From the NCBI RefSeq assembly GCF_905147365.1, contig NC_056406.1, positions 2,492,501 through 2,556,500 of the forward strand: DNA of 64,000 bases. Direction: 5' to 3'. Shown one piece after another: positions 33,502 to 44,714 of this stretch. The position numbers and the translations under genes were made by a program. The first letter of the stretch is position 1. Each line of letters opens with the position of its first letter. The notes below the pieces were generated by a model, which was not told the DNA's origin, did no database searches, and worked only from the letters and a program-made list of their open reading frames with translations. Origin of the DNA: Aricia agestis (Eukaryota > Arthropoda > Insecta > Lepidoptera > Lycaenidae).

Positions 33502-33695
33502 CAGAGGTTCCCAAGCTTATTTTGTCTCCCGCCCACTTTAAGAACAAATTATATTTTAGCGTTTCAATTTAAAATGCATCTGATGAAATAAATCACCCCC
33601 CAAGCCTGTACACAACGCCCCCATTTTTTTTCTGGGTCCCACACCGCCCTTCAGACCTTCAGCGCCCACGGTATCGCCCACTTTGGGAAAGGCTG
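33502..33695. mobile_element. small hAT-type element with 8-bp target duplication
   Basis: CAGAGGTTCCCAAGCTT at the left and ACTTTGGGAAAGGCTG at the right fit hAT termini (CA..TG with GGTTCCCAAA). The flanks are ATTTAATC (33494-33501) and ATTTAATT (33696-33703), an 8-bp duplication with one change. It contains GCGCCC/CCGCCC-rich sequence and no transposase. Confidence 0.72.
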
Positions 33696-33702
33696 ATTTA
33701 AT

Positions 33703-33895
33703 TCATACTAATATTATTAAAGTGTGTCAGTCAGTCTATCTGTCTGTCTGTTGCCTCTTCACGCTTAAACCACAGAATAGATTTTGCTGAAATTTGATAT
33801 GGAGATAATTTGAGTCTCGGGAAAGGACATACTTTTTATACCGGAAAATTGTACGGTTCCCACGCGACAGACGCATTGGCGCGGGCGTTTTCTAG
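33703..33895 (+). mobile_element. short Helitron (H2 type) (H12)
   Basis: TCATACTAATATTATTAAAG start directly after the hAT target duplication. The 3' hairpin is reduced (CATTGGCGCGGGCG), then TTTTCTAG|T. Confidence 0.8.
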
Positions 33896-34274
33896 TTTTA
33901 TTATAATTCTCTTGTAGCAAATAAATTTCAGTTTCAAATGGCTCATCACATGCATTGCATCTCTCGTCGTTTGCAATATGAACTAACCCTTTTCTTCTTG
34001 TCTAAATCATAAATAAAAATAAAATATATTTTTATTCAAAATGGGTATCATGATACACTTTCTGAACGTCGTAGAAAGAACGAAGAAACTACGTTGCCTA
34101 CCACCGGTTCGGGAACTACCCCGCCGAGAAGAACCGGCGTAAGAAACTCGCACGGGGCCATCTTTTACCAAAAAAATGGATAATTACAATTTTAAAATAA
34201 AATAATATACAACAATGTTATGGCTTACAGCTATGTTACAAAAATAAAAGAAAAGTAACCTGCATGGAGCCACC

Positions 34275-34773
34275 CAGTGTTGCCAGATGGTCTCGGCGCC
34301 GTACCCCTGAATTAATTTGATTTCCCCCTAGAAATCCCCTAGATTACTTTTTCTTTTAATATTCAATAAAAATATATTACTAAACTTTATTACAGCTCGA
34401 CAAGGCTTTATATGAACGTGGCGAGAAAAGGAACTAACGCTTCTATCATACAAAAACGTCATTTTTGACAGTTCTACTTTACCCGCAGCGACAATTGACA
34501 TAATTGACATATTCATTTAAAGCCCTGTCGAACTGTATTCATCTTTTCAATATCTCGAATCTCGATCTCGATTAGTTGTTGTGGTGCTCAAGTAATTTAA
34601 AGATGGTTAAAAAGTATTAGGAACGTGCTATTTGGCAAAAAAAAAACTGTATTTGATGTGTATTTTGAATTTCCCCTAAAAAATCCCCTAAATATTTTTT
34701 CCCCCTGTTTTGCCCCTAACTTGGTCGAAAACCCCCTAAATCTAGGGGGAAATCCCCTGATCTGGCAACACTG
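34275..34773. mobile_element. hAT-type non-autonomous element, 499 bp, 8-bp target duplication
   Basis: Perfect 14-bp terminal inverted repeats CAGTGTTGCCAGAT / ATCTGGCAACACTG, flanked by GAGCCACC on both sides (34267-34274, 34774-34781). CCCCTA-rich subterminal motifs occur near both ends (CCCCCTAGAAATCCCCTAG, CCCCCTAAATCTAGGGGG). No transposase frame. The LINE copy at 13913 shows the uninterrupted site with a single GAGCCACC. Confidence 0.93.
34392..34536. mobile_element. small TIR element (family R) nested in the hAT-type element
   Basis: ACAGCTCGACAAGGCTTTAT at the left and AAAGCCCTGTCGAACTGT at the right are inverted. The interior (GGAACTAACGCT .. GACAGTTCTAC) recurs at 51985-52122 inside a different element. 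ATT on both sides may be a 3-bp target duplication. Confidence 0.65.
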
Positions 34774-34897
34774 GAGCCACCCTATTCCCAAGGTGTGCTG
34801 TCCTCGATGAAATCATTGACTTTATAATACGCTTTAGCACGCAAACGTTCCTTAATTGTTTTTTTAAATTTGTTTAAAGGTATTCCCTCGTCTGCTT

Positions 34898-35143
34898 TTG
34901 ACAGCCCTACGAGCCAATGCCAATGAAATGAGTTACAGTAATCAGGAGTCTATCCATCAGGGACACCAGGTAATAAACTTCTGGATTGTTCTCGAACTGT
35001 ATGATTAATATCCAAGTGTTCGGTGAATTGATTGGGGTTCTAATTCCAACTTGGCTGCGGTGTGCCTCAGGGATCTGTTCTTGAACCGCTTCTTTGAAAC
35101 CTTAATTTCATTACCGAGAAAATTGTTAATTTATAATATTATA
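34898..35143. other. unassigned sequence
   Basis: Nothing recognised. Confidence 0.3.
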
Positions 35144-35399
35144 CAGAGTGTAATAAAAATAAGTAATAATACTTTAGGGTGTGTACGTATTCCTTGGAGA
35201 GAGTTCACTGTGAAAGTAGCAGCGCTGAAAGATTAACTTTTATTTACTTTTGTATGGGGAAACTCATGACACTCGGGCCTTTGCCTATACAAAAGTGAAA
35301 AAAAAATTGGTCTTTCAGTGCCGCTATTTTCACAGTGAACTCACTACAAGGAACACGTACACACACTAAAGTATTAACACTTATTTTTGCTACACACTG
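35144..35399. mobile_element. mariner-type MITE (family Y), copy 1, TA target
   Basis: ~90-bp terminal inverted repeats starting CAGAGTGTAATAAAAATAAG and ending TTATTTTTGCTACACACTG. TA lies on both sides. Inverted GTTCACTGTGAAA blocks lie inside. A second copy lies at 61859-62110. Confidence 0.8.
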
Positions 35400-36034
35400 T
35401 ATATTGCAGTTATGTACTAAAACTTTGGTTTTGTGTGTACCTGATCCAGCAAACGTTGTTTTGCCATATACGTTATGAACATAATGCAGCCTCCATTTTC
35501 AATCGCTCTATTGAGTAGAACTGTGTCAAAATCCTCATAGTTTTAAAATCTAAGCATATCTACATATACAGTGGGAAAACGACTTTGTTTTACACAATGG
35601 AACGTAAAAAGAGTCCTTTCACGAACGACAATATCTCCTGCAAGGAAAATAGGATCTGAATAATCTTATCGCGCTTACCTCTTGTCGCAATAAATTCCGT
35701 CAATTTACAATCTTTTAGATATTGTTCGTGGATAGCGGCCATTCCCACCGCACCCCGGGTTTATGGCTGGAGCTGGCAAAGAGATTTTATCGAAACTATC
35801 GTTCGCCTTGTGAAGACTTAAAAACCGAAATCTTTTGTTAAGCAAATACGCAAAGAAACTATATAATAAGTAGGTACTTACATTCCAAAATTAAACAAAC
35901 AGTATGTACGGAATTAACCGCGCTTGTCAAACGATTTTTTTTTTTTAACTTAAACAAAACATCTGTATTTTGATATACCCACAGTCACTCTCCTAGTGCC
36001 ACACGAATCTAAGGATACCTCTCAAGCTCTCCTC
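35400..36034. other. unassigned sequence
   Basis: AGCAAACGTTGTTTTGCCATA at 35452 is the short dispersed block also at 6816 and 9830. Otherwise nothing. Confidence 0.35.
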
Positions 36035-36119
36035 TCAAGCGAGTGTCCATGGGCGACGGAAGTTGCTTTCCATCAGGTGACCCGTTTGCTCGTTTGCCCC
36101 CTTATTTCAATAAAAAAAA
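36035..36119 (+). mobile_element. family C / LINE 3' end only
   Basis: GAGTGTCCATGGGCGACGG to CCCCTTATTTCAATAAAAAA. Only ~85 bp, so it cannot be decided whether the SINE-like element or its LINE partner produced it. Confidence 0.75.
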
Positions 36120-36624
36120 ATGCCATTCAGTCTGTGACGCGTGCCAAACAATTACACAATTTGACAAACAATAGTTACATACTGTCGAAAAACATAGCCC
36201 TCTCTTGACCCTGTCGGATAGTAAAGTATACAACGGCAAGTTAATTTGTTAGAATTTACAAGGATGCGAACAGAGTAAGTATACCAAAGTAACTCCTACC
36301 GTAGCTCGGCTGTCAATTTTTCTTAAATGCGTATTGATCCCCGCGGGGCACGGAATGTGGCCCCGTATCCCTGATTGCCCGGAATTAAATAAGGATTACC
36401 CGACCGAATACATTTAATTGAATTACTTCCAATGTCTTGGAGGAGATTATGAAGCCGATCTGCCAGGAAATAATCTTTAATTTAAAACTGGGGGCGCCAT
36501 CATCAGAATCCCAATTATTCTTGTTACTATATGAGATGTTCATCGAGATATAATACTATGGAAGAGACAAGTAAAAATACTGGTTCCACGAAATGCACAA
36601 AATATGACGTGTACATCTGGAGTC
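36120..36624. other. unassigned, relatively GC-balanced sequence
   Basis: No repeat termini. 36290-36480 (CCCGCGGGGCACGGAATGTG ..) differs in composition from its neighbours and may be unique host sequence. Confidence 0.4.
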
Positions 36625-36895
36625 TTTTTAGGGTTCCGCACCCAAAGGGTAAAAACGGGACCCTATTACTAAGACTTCGATGTCTGTCCGTCTGTCTGTC
36701 TGTCGCCAGGCTGTATCTCAAGAACCGCTATAGGTAGACTTCTGAAATTTTCACAGATTGTGTATATTTATTGCCGCTATAACAACAATACTAAAAACAA
36801 AATAATATTTCATACAACAAACGTGTTTTTTTTTTGCCTTTTTGCTCGATATCAATAATGGCAACAGGTAGGCACTTGAAATTTTCAACTTCACT
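36625..36895 (+). mobile_element. GGGTTCCGT repeat (family M), 3'-truncated copy
   Basis: TTTAGGGTTCCGCACCCAAA, CGGGACCCTATTACTAAGAC, and GCTGTATCTCAAGAACCGCT match 27655-28138. It ends after GGCACTTGAAATTTTCA. Confidence 0.7.
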
Positions 36896-36902
36896 TTGGA
36901 GT

Positions 36903-37098
36903 CTACCTAAATACTAATATTATAAATGCAAAAATGTGTTTCTCTGTTGCCTTTTCAGGCCCAAACCACTGAACCGATTTGGTAGGGAGATACTTTGAGT
37001 TCCGGGAAAGGACATAGAATACTTTTTATCCCGGAAAAATGTACGGTTCCCGCGCGATAAACGAATTTTGGCGCAACGGAGTTGCGGGCGACATCTAG
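36903..37098 (+). mobile_element. short Helitron (H2 type), well preserved (H13)
   Basis: ATACTAATATTATAAATGC start, ACCACTGAACCGATTTGG, hairpin GCGCAACGGAGTTGCG, GGCGACATCTAG|T. Confidence 0.85.
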
Positions 37099-37184
37099 TA
37101 CAAAAATTGTCGATCACAATAACATAATTTTAACAAACGTTATGAAATACCTGCGTCCTAAAACGTAATCGTCCCATTATATCT

Positions 37185-37384
37185 GCGGGGCTAAAATGGT
37201 CACATTTAGCAATTCCTCTCAATCAATTCAGCAAATGAATTGTCAAAACTGTCAATCTGACAAATGTCAAATCAGTACAAAATACAGAAATGAATTGCAA
37301 GTAGAGTTGCATTTTGCTATTTTAGAAAAATTAATCATATTATGATTCATATCATGATTCTTCAAAGCGACCATTTTAGCCCCG
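37185..37384. mobile_element. MITE family Z, copy 1
   Basis: GCGGGGCTAAAATGGTCAC at the left mirrors GCGACCATTTTAGCCCCGC at the right. TGACAAATGTCAAAT blocks lie in the middle. Copy 2 (60994-61199) is in opposite orientation inside another MITE. Confidence 0.82.
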
Positions 37385-39001
37385 CTGTATACAGCGTGTT
37401 CACAGAAGCAAAGTTAAATTTTCGTCAGTCACAGATTTTTTACAGTGATTCGTTTAATATTTATTCCACGAGCCGGTTTTTGTTGGCTGGCTCGCCAAAA
37501 CACATTTTAATCTAAATATAAATATTTCAGGAGCAATCATCGTATTTAGCGAGCGGAAACCGCGGCACATTCGCGTTATTGTGCGCGCAGCCGTTACGCC
37601 TATACAATTTTATTTTTACATTGTATGGTTTTTATTTACGAATTTTAATAACATGGAGTGTTTTTTGTTACAATATATAATTTAATCGCTCACCAACCTG
37701 GAATTGGATTGATAAAATTAGTTTGCCGTGAGTACTATCTGCAAGCAATTATTTCAAACCATAATCAAAACCACGATAAATTATCCGATAAATACAAAAA
37801 AGTGATCCAAATTTCAGCTACTGAACCCCAAAAGCAAAATTGAAAATTCAATATACAAACCCTGTTGCCAGTTGGGCAAAACAGAAAAATCAAGAATGAC
37901 GCATTCCCACCGGCTGACGACTCTCTGTTGAGTACAGGATAAATGAAGTGGGTAACTAACATTTCAACATTCTTATGTTACTCATTTTTCAATTACTCAT
38001 TTTTCCCTTACAATTTTGGCATACCTTGTAATACCTACTTCATCATCGAGCTATACATAGAATCAATTTTTTTTTTCAATCATTTCCCCGGTCTAAAGCG
38101 TTCATTTATGCAAAAAGCGGCAGTTTTCAAATTATCAGTTACCCACTTGATCCACTCATGTCCTCAGTTATTCTGGAATGTTCGCTGCGTTGTTGAGCTG
38201 GAAAGCTCTGTACTAAATATCTAGGTGACCGCTCCGCTTCACATTATTGCGTTCCGCTCGCGATCCATGATATTTTGAATATAAAAGAATTTCTGACACT
38301 GAAGCGTTTGAACAAAATGTTCGCTGCAGACCTTTGAAAATGGTGTCCCTTGTAAAATGTTGTATTTTAGTACTTACAATATTTTTTTTATGTCGTACAA
38401 AACAAAGCATCTATTTCGTCTTTTTGCTTACAATTTAAGTACGTAGAATAAATTATATGAGGTTTCTAAAATCTAAATAGATAAAAACGAAAAATCTTTC
38501 TGCTTAACATTTTGTAAAAGTATAAAAAATATTTTAAATCAAATAATATGCGAGATGGTACCAGTGATTCAAATTTCAGAATCATTAAAATTAAACTTTT
38601 AAAAATTACTTTTTTTTATTATTACTTATTACCGACAAATGTCGGTTATCTTTAATAGCCTGCACAATATTTGAAGCGTAAACAACAGACACATGAAATG
38701 AGTAAATAAGGCTTAAACATCAAGCTTAAACACCAAAAGTAACCGTTTATGAACTGTATAAATTACGCGTAAAATAGCACCATTACGCGTAATGCGCGCA
38801 TAAATCCGCGAATGTGTACGTGTTGAGATACTCGCCGGGATGGCGCTGATAATAATTTCCAGTTTAAACACTTACCATTAACTTGGCCTTATCAGGGTAG
38901 ATAGCGTCTCACCCAACAGGATTCGTTAGGCATTAGTCATGGAAATTAGGGCACCCTGTATACATAACATTATTACGCACACGTGTATAGAATATTTTTA
39001 A
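37385..39001. other. unassigned sequence (~1.6 kb), longest stretch without recognised repeats
   Basis: AT-rich, with a GC-richer patch at 37540-37600. Open frames of 60-93 codons show no domain. No splice-flanked exon could be supported. Confidence 0.4.
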
Positions 39002-39255
39002 TGCTAAGTACTCACATGCGGTTTTGCTCGATAGTTTTACTCCAAATCGAGTAATAATTACTGTGTGGACCGCAAAACTGACAGCTCGAAGGCTCGCAAC
39101 GAGCCGCTCGAAGGCTCGCATCGAGCCGGCTCGATGGAATTAAATATGTATATGGATTTAGAATAAAACTATCGAGCGATGCTGAATGTGTGGACGAAAT
39201 CTCAAGCCGCGGGTTTTGCTCCATCGAGCAAAACCGTATATGTGGGTACTTAGCA
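39002..39255. mobile_element. MITE with TGCTAAGTACYCACAT ends, TAA target
   Basis: TGCTAAGTACTCACATGCGG at the left mirrors ATATGTGGGTACTTAGCA at the right. TAA flanks both sides (38999-39001, 39256-39258). GGTTTTGCTCGAT occurs near both ends, and a degenerate GGCTCGCA direct repeat lies near 39090-39125. Confidence 0.8.
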
Positions 39256-39299
39256 TAAGTGATAATAAAGGCCCACGTCCGATAAAAAATGTAAAAAAA

Positions 39300-39514
39300 T
39301 TATTATAAACGCGAAAGTGTGACTGTCTTTCTGTCTGTAACTGTTTTACATCTTAACGCTTAAACCGCTGAACCAATTTTGATGAAATTTGTCATAGAGA
39401 TATTTTAAGTCCCGGGATAGTAAATAAACAATTAAGTATATTTCATACCGAAAAAATGTAAGGTTGCCGCACGATAAACGAATTTCCGCGCAACGGAATA
39501 CGCGAATCTGCTAG
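39300..39514 (+). mobile_element. short Helitron (H2 type), decayed (H14)
   Basis: ATTATTATAAACGCGAAAG start, ACCGCTGAACCAATTTTG, a ~20-bp extra segment after CCCGGGATAG, hairpin lost (GCGCAACGGAATACGCG), terminal CTAG kept. Confidence 0.72.
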
Positions 39515-40645
39515 AAGGAGCTGAAGAACATAAAGACTGATTGCAATAATTATGGTGCATCGTCATGCCAAGCTATATGACCGGTAGGTCGGATATGATG
39601 TTTAATATTATGAAACTCCGATCATACTCTTATCGGTCCTGCAAAAAGTATGACGTGGGCAGCGTTCTAAATTGTACAGAGAAAATCAAGTCCTTGTTCA
39701 TAGAGGAAAAAAGAAATGTAGTTAGTTAATATTTTTCTAATTTCTTTGAAGAAAAACTTGGAAAATCGATTAGTGAATTAAGGTTTAAAAGTTGATAGAC
39801 TGTTAGAACAAAGCCGATTTTCTAGCAAGTTATTTTGTTCCATTGTTGAATATTTCCCCAGAGTGTTTCTGGGAAATCAAGTTGTATTAAAAATATAAGA
39901 AATAATATTATTTTTATATACATCAGCATTACCAATTAGCAACTTAGTAACATTATTATTTACAAAAAGATGTAAAAGCATCGCAAGCAAATACATTAAA
40001 CAGAAATTCATATAGGTATAATTGTTACCGCTTAACTCGGCTAACTTTATTAATGAATGCTCCTGGAAACACATTAAAGCAAAGCATTCCAAACACACCG
40101 AATTCCGAAACTAGTTTTCTACAACGGCTACAAAGCTAAGCGTAATTCTTTCGTACTTTTCCCATTACAGTGCTCACCGCAGATGGAACAATCAGGGCGA
40201 CCGCTACCATATTATGTGCAATGTGTGCAATGCACACGGGCGCCATCCTCTAGGGGCGTCAAATCGCCATCTTTTAGGGGCGCCAAAACCAAAGCCCCAA
40301 GGACTCGCACTTTTGTTTGCTTTATTTCACCTACCTACTATAAAAAATAAATTTAAAAAACTTGCCTTAAGGGGCGCCAAAATCTTTTTTGCACACGGGC
40401 GCCAGTAGCCCTTACGGGGGCCCTGGGAACAATTAAACACTACCAACATTCTCCCTTCTGCTTCACGATTCTCCATAAGGAGATTTATTCTTGCTCCCAT
40501 TTGCCTGAGACTACTGCGGATTCTTTAAGAGAGGGGCCAACTTTTTTCGCTTCTATTTGAGTACATTTTCAATTCCTCAACTAAGAATTACTTTTCTTGC
40601 TACTGTCACAGATGGTCCCCGCTTCTTTAAGAGGTAGACTGTTCC
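39515..40645. other. unassigned sequence with a GGGGCGCCA direct repeat
   Basis: CACACGGGCGCCA occurs at about 40230 and 40391, with AGGGGCGCCAAAA between. It may be a small decayed element at 40210-40420. The rest is not recognised. Confidence 0.4.
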
Positions 40646-40982
40646 TTTTTTATGAAATAAGGGGACAAACGAGCAAACGGGTCACCTGATGGAAAGCAAC
40701 TTCCGTCGCCTATGGACACTCGCAGCATCAGAAGAGCTGCAGGTACGTTGCCGGCCTTTTAAGAGGGAATGGGGTAATAGGGGAGGGTAGGGAAGGGAAT
40801 AGGGAGGGTAGGGAAGGAAATAGGAGAGGGTAGGGAAGGGAAAAGGGTAGGGGATTGGGCCTCCGGTAAACTCACTCGGCTAAACACAGAGCAAGCGCTG
40901 TTTCACGCCGGTTTTCTGTGAGCCCGTGGTATTTTTCCGTTCGAGCCGGCCCATTCGTGCCGAAGCATGGCTCTCTCACGTC
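40646..40982 (-). mobile_element. SINE-like element family C, copy 9, essentially complete
   Basis: Minus strand. Has the longest C/T-rich region of the window: three GGGAGGGTAGGGAAGG-type units on the plus strand at 40769-40845. Both head and LINE-like tail are present. Confidence 0.86.
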
Positions 40983-41529
40983 ATGTTCGCGCCTCTCGCG
41001 TCTAATTTTCTTCCAGTTTCTTTAAGACTATTATTTTGTGCTTTTTCCCGAGACTGTTCCAGTTTCTTCAAAGAGGGGACTGTCCCCCTTTGCAAAACTA
41101 CTCCCGATTCTTCCAGAGGGGGAGTCGAGGAAGGCGTGTGCACAAGAGTGTAATAGTCGCTGCAATTAAAGTTATTCGTGGAAGTTTCTGTTGCGGCTGC
41201 TGGTCTTGTCTCATCAGTCATTTGCGACACAATGTAAACTATTAAGGCCAAAGTTTCAGACGATGTGGTGTCTCAGATGTGTAACTTACAAAGTGTCTGA
41301 TTTGCAAGCTAGTTCGGTAACTTTTATTGTGAGGAATATCTACAAATTGCAAGCCCTTAAAGGGGTTAACCTTTGTTAAAGTGCTAATACTTTAAACAGG
41401 TAAGAATTTATAAATAAAAGCTGGAGAATTTTATGTTTGCCATTTTATAAGGCCGCAAAGAAAGTAATTTACTTTGTATATAATATGTATAGTTTTCGCA
41501 GAATTGATTATTGCACTCACGAAATCGTA
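40983..41529. other. unassigned sequence
   Basis: Several overlapping chance frames. CAGTTTCTTCAA / AGTTTCTTTAAGA-like repeats occur at 41015-41070. Nothing else was seen. Confidence 0.35.
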
Positions 41530-41745
41530 AGGCATCCATTAGACGGTAGGTTTTGCTGTCAGTTTTACCACAGTCATGACTGTGACTGATGGGTAACCTA
41601 CCGTGTAAGAGCGTGACTGACGGTTGCATGAAGCTGATTGACGAAAATCTGGATACATTCGTCAGTCCATCAGTCACCATCAGTCAAACATAATTCATGA
41701 TTGACGGAATTGACTGACGCTTGCATGAGCGTATAATGGATGCCT
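41530..41745. mobile_element. MITE with GGCATCCATTA termini
   Basis: AAGGCATCCATTA and TAATGGATGCC are inverted. Inside, GGTAGGTTTT and ACCTACC form a second inverted pair, and TGACTGA motifs repeat. Confidence 0.65.
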
Positions 41746-42041
41746 ATCACATTAATATAATAAAACAAAGCTGTCAATAACTGAGATGTGTTCCAGGTTG
41801 GAAAAAAAATCAATTACAATTTGCAACACAAATTGGTAGCATGCAGGTTTCATTTTTTTAGTTGATGGAATTTAAATATTTGTATATCCAATCCCTGTTT
41901 GGGTCGTACATAATATTGTTGGAGCATCGTTTTTCAGGAAACCGCGGCAGTGATTACTCGACCTGCACTCTTGCAATATTCGATAAATTTTAACCATTTT
42001 ATGGTTTTACTCATTATCATTGTGTTTTACAATAATAATTA
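41746..42041. other. unassigned AT-rich sequence
   Basis: Nothing recognised. Confidence 0.3.
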
Positions 42042-42396
42042 CTAGCTATTTGACCGAGCTTTGCTCGGTATTCGATAAAACACGAATAAAAAGACATTTT
42101 CTATAAATGATTCCTAGCTAGATCGATTTATCGCCCCCGAAACAATAAAATAAATAAATAAAAAAATTTTTCAGAATGTCTACCTGATGCCTACCACCGG
42201 TTCGAGAACTACCCCGGCGAGAAGAACCGGCGTAAGAAACTCGCACGGGTCCCACTTTTTACCAAAAAAGTGAGAGAAAAATTATTCTTTTAAAATAAAG
42301 TTTACAATTTTGTAACTTAATATTATATACAATGTCAACATACATAATTGTAAGTCATAATATAATAATGTAGAAGTAGCCTTGCAAGAAGCCATC

Positions 42397-42846
42397 CTAC
42401 TCCCAAGATGTGCCATCTTCTATGAAATCATAGACCTTATGATAAGCTTTGGCACACAAACGCTCTTTGACTACTTTTTTAAATTTATTAATGGAAAGAT
42501 TTTGAACGTTTTCTGGGATTTTATTGTAAAGGCGTATACATTGACCTTTAAAAGATTTACTGACTTTACTAAGTCTGATCACTGGCATGTCCAGCTTGTG
42601 CTTATTTCTAGTATTTCTACAGTGAATGTCACTTTTAACTTTAAATTTATTTATATTTTTTCTAACATATATCACATTATCCAAAATGTATTGAGAAGCA
42701 ACAGTTAGAATACCAATTTCTTTAAATTTATCTCTCAGAGATTCTAAAGCAGACATTTTATAAATAGAACGTATGGCTCGCTTCTGCAGCACAAATATTG
42801 TATTAATGTCGGCAGCGATTCCCCATAAAAGGATTCCATATGACAT
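42397..42846 (-). pseudogene. LINE reverse transcriptase, C-terminal end
   Basis: ~150 codons of the C-terminal RT region, continuous to the stop. The open frame extends further right to 42912 only because it reads into the inserted LTR, so the first ~22 residues (MPFSETSIARCRNVRRIVGT..) are not LINE protein. No catalytic motif is present. Confidence 0.85.
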
Positions 42847-43019
42847 TGTGGCGGTACCCACAATTCGCCTAACATTCCTGCATCGCGCTATCGAAGTTTC
42901 GGAGAACGGCAAGATATATACAACATCTGAAATGACGTCAGTGGGCTTCGGCCTGACCGAGCATGCTATCTCGCTCGGTCGGAAGATCTTCCTTTTCAGC
43001 CGCCACTAACAACGTTAAA
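42847..43019 (+). repeat. left LTR of the TRIM (173 bp)
   Basis: Starts TGTGGCGGTACCCACAATTC and ends ACAACGTTAAA. Three differences from the right LTR. Contains ACGGCAAGATATATACAAC, a possible TATA-like promoter segment. Confidence 0.88.
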
Positions 43020-43040
43020 TTGGTGACCACCGACAAGAAC
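43020..43040 (+). promoter_or_regulatory. putative primer-binding site of the TRIM
   Basis: TTGGTGACCACCGACAAG begins one base after the LTR. The TGG could pair with a tRNA 3' CCA. The tRNA species is not identified. Confidence 0.5.
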
Positions 43041-43123
43041 ATACATCCTTCTGGACATCAATCATCATCAACACTCCCCGCCCATCCGCACCACGTCAGC
43101 AGACATCAAGCATAACCAGCTAG

Positions 43124-44507
43124 GCTATTCTCTAAGGAACACGTTAAGGCTGTGCTCTCCGCTGTTATCACGGATTTCGCAGCCGTGACATCGTTCGCTG
43201 TTACCACGGCTGTAGAATTCGTATTCTCTAAGCTCTATTAGCTCGTCGACGATGTCTCGGCTGCGGCTGTCGGCGAGGCTGCGGTTCAGATAGTGGACTC
43301 GACTATAGATACATTTCTGTCTCAGGAATTTTAGTTATTTTGTCCCGATAAACTCTATATTATTAGAACTTTTATAGTAATAATCATTCGTAATACATAC
43401 TTGAATAAATTCAAATAGACAAAATTATTAATGCATCGAAAAAATATCCAAAAAGTTGAAAGTACCAAGATATGAACCTCGTATCCATTGAGTTACTCGT
43501 CGCATAAAAAAAAAACTAGCTTGGCCTTCTATACTTACGTATGTAAACAAAATATAAAGAATGTAAACAAAAGTGCAAACCAGGGACATGAAATAGATTA
43601 AACTTCATTTAAATATAGCTTTAGTTTTGCAAAAATAATTTCTGCTACGCGATAAGAGGAGTGTACCTCGGCTCGAGTGACCCGCGCCAACCACTTGAAA
43701 TATTTCGTGGAACATATTTCATAATAAGCATTGAATAGTCTTTGTCTGAGATTCGTGAAAGTTGGATTCTTGTTTAGTAAATCAATGTGGTTTTGTATAA
43801 GTGAATAAGTAATTAATATAAAAATCTAAATGTGCTGCGTAAAAATTGACTAATATTGAATACTTGGTATGTAACTATGTACCCGCGTATGTTTAATGTT
43901 TTGTACTCAGTGTTCATACAAGCTCTAAGTTAAGTGTAAAAACTAGATAAAAACGCCGTTTAGTATGTAGAAGAAAGTTAGAGACTAGAAAGATTTATAC
44001 AAAACGTGAATTTCAAGATTTTTGTGTGTGGAGTTACAATTTTGTCATTGTCGGGTGTCGGGACTCGGGGCTCTAGCGACTTTTTGAGGTAAGCCGTAAT
44101 TACATAATTAATTATTTTTATAGTGACTTAGCATTTGACTTTCGGTTTATATACTAACGTAAAAAAAAAAACAATACATTAATTATTAGGGTGTACATTT
44201 CAGTAAATAAGTACAAAATCATACAAAATCTTTGGCGACAGCCACGAAATAGTAGCTTTTCGTTTGACATTAAAAGTTGTAGGCGTTCGCCGAGGCTGTA
44301 ATCGAAGCTGTAGGCTGTTGAGCTTAGAGAATACGAATTTCTTACATGAAATGTCGAAAACTGATTCCATATCACCCCGCTTACAGCCGCGCGGCGATAG
44401 TATCGAACAGCCTAGAAAACATAAACAAGTGAATACCAATCTCGATCTCACGGCTGTAACAGCCGATTTGATTACGGCTGTTTTAATATTTGCTCTTAGA
44501 GAATAGC
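43124..44507. mobile_element. TIR DNA element nested in the TRIM, 1,384 bp
   Basis: 13-bp perfect inverted ends GCTATTCTCTAAG / CTTAGAGAATAGC. The same ATTCTCTAAG motif recurs inward (about 43221, and inverted near 44325), with inverted CGGCTGT-rich blocks at both ends. The interior is AT-rich with no transposase. No target duplication is visible and the superfamily is unassigned. Open frames on both strands near 44200-44694 are chance. Confidence 0.65.
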
Positions 44508-44699
44508 ACTGCAGGTCGCCTCGACCATAAGCCGCGTTGGAGGTCCGCGCCGGTCGAACCCGCGTCTGGCTTGAACGGGGCAGCCATAGGCTACAACGAC
44601 CGGTCAGCAAGCAGAGCACGGGGTCCCTCTCCTGGTCATTGCACGCGTAGCTTCGGCCCACACCTGACAACACAAGCGCATCGAAGAATACCACAGGTC

Positions 44700-44714
44700 T
44701 TCGGGGGGGAGTGA
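44700..44714 (+). promoter_or_regulatory. polypurine tract of the TRIM
   Basis: CGGGGGGGAGTGA directly precedes the right LTR (TGTGG). This is the expected plus-strand priming site and fixes the orientation. Confidence 0.75.

Larger units (their letters stand above)
34008..34897 (-). mobile_element. LINE 3' end (family L3), interrupted by a hAT-type element
   Basis: Minus strand: codons ..FKKTIKERLRAKAYYKVN..EDSTPWE-stop at 34787-34897, 3' UTR with CGGTTCTTCTCGGCGGGG at 34116-34140, and an A/T tail at 34008-34040. The element at 34275-34773 splits it just after the stop codon. 5'-truncated. Confidence 0.83.

Noticed and set aside
42773..43009. Plus-strand frame MARFCSTNIVLMS..
   Set aside because: Antisense to the LINE and running into the TRIM LTR; a shadow of repeats.
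44154..44714. Overlapping 73-164 codon frames on both strands
   Set aside because: They span the TIR element/TRIM boundary, share no domain, and arise from GC-richer repeat ends.
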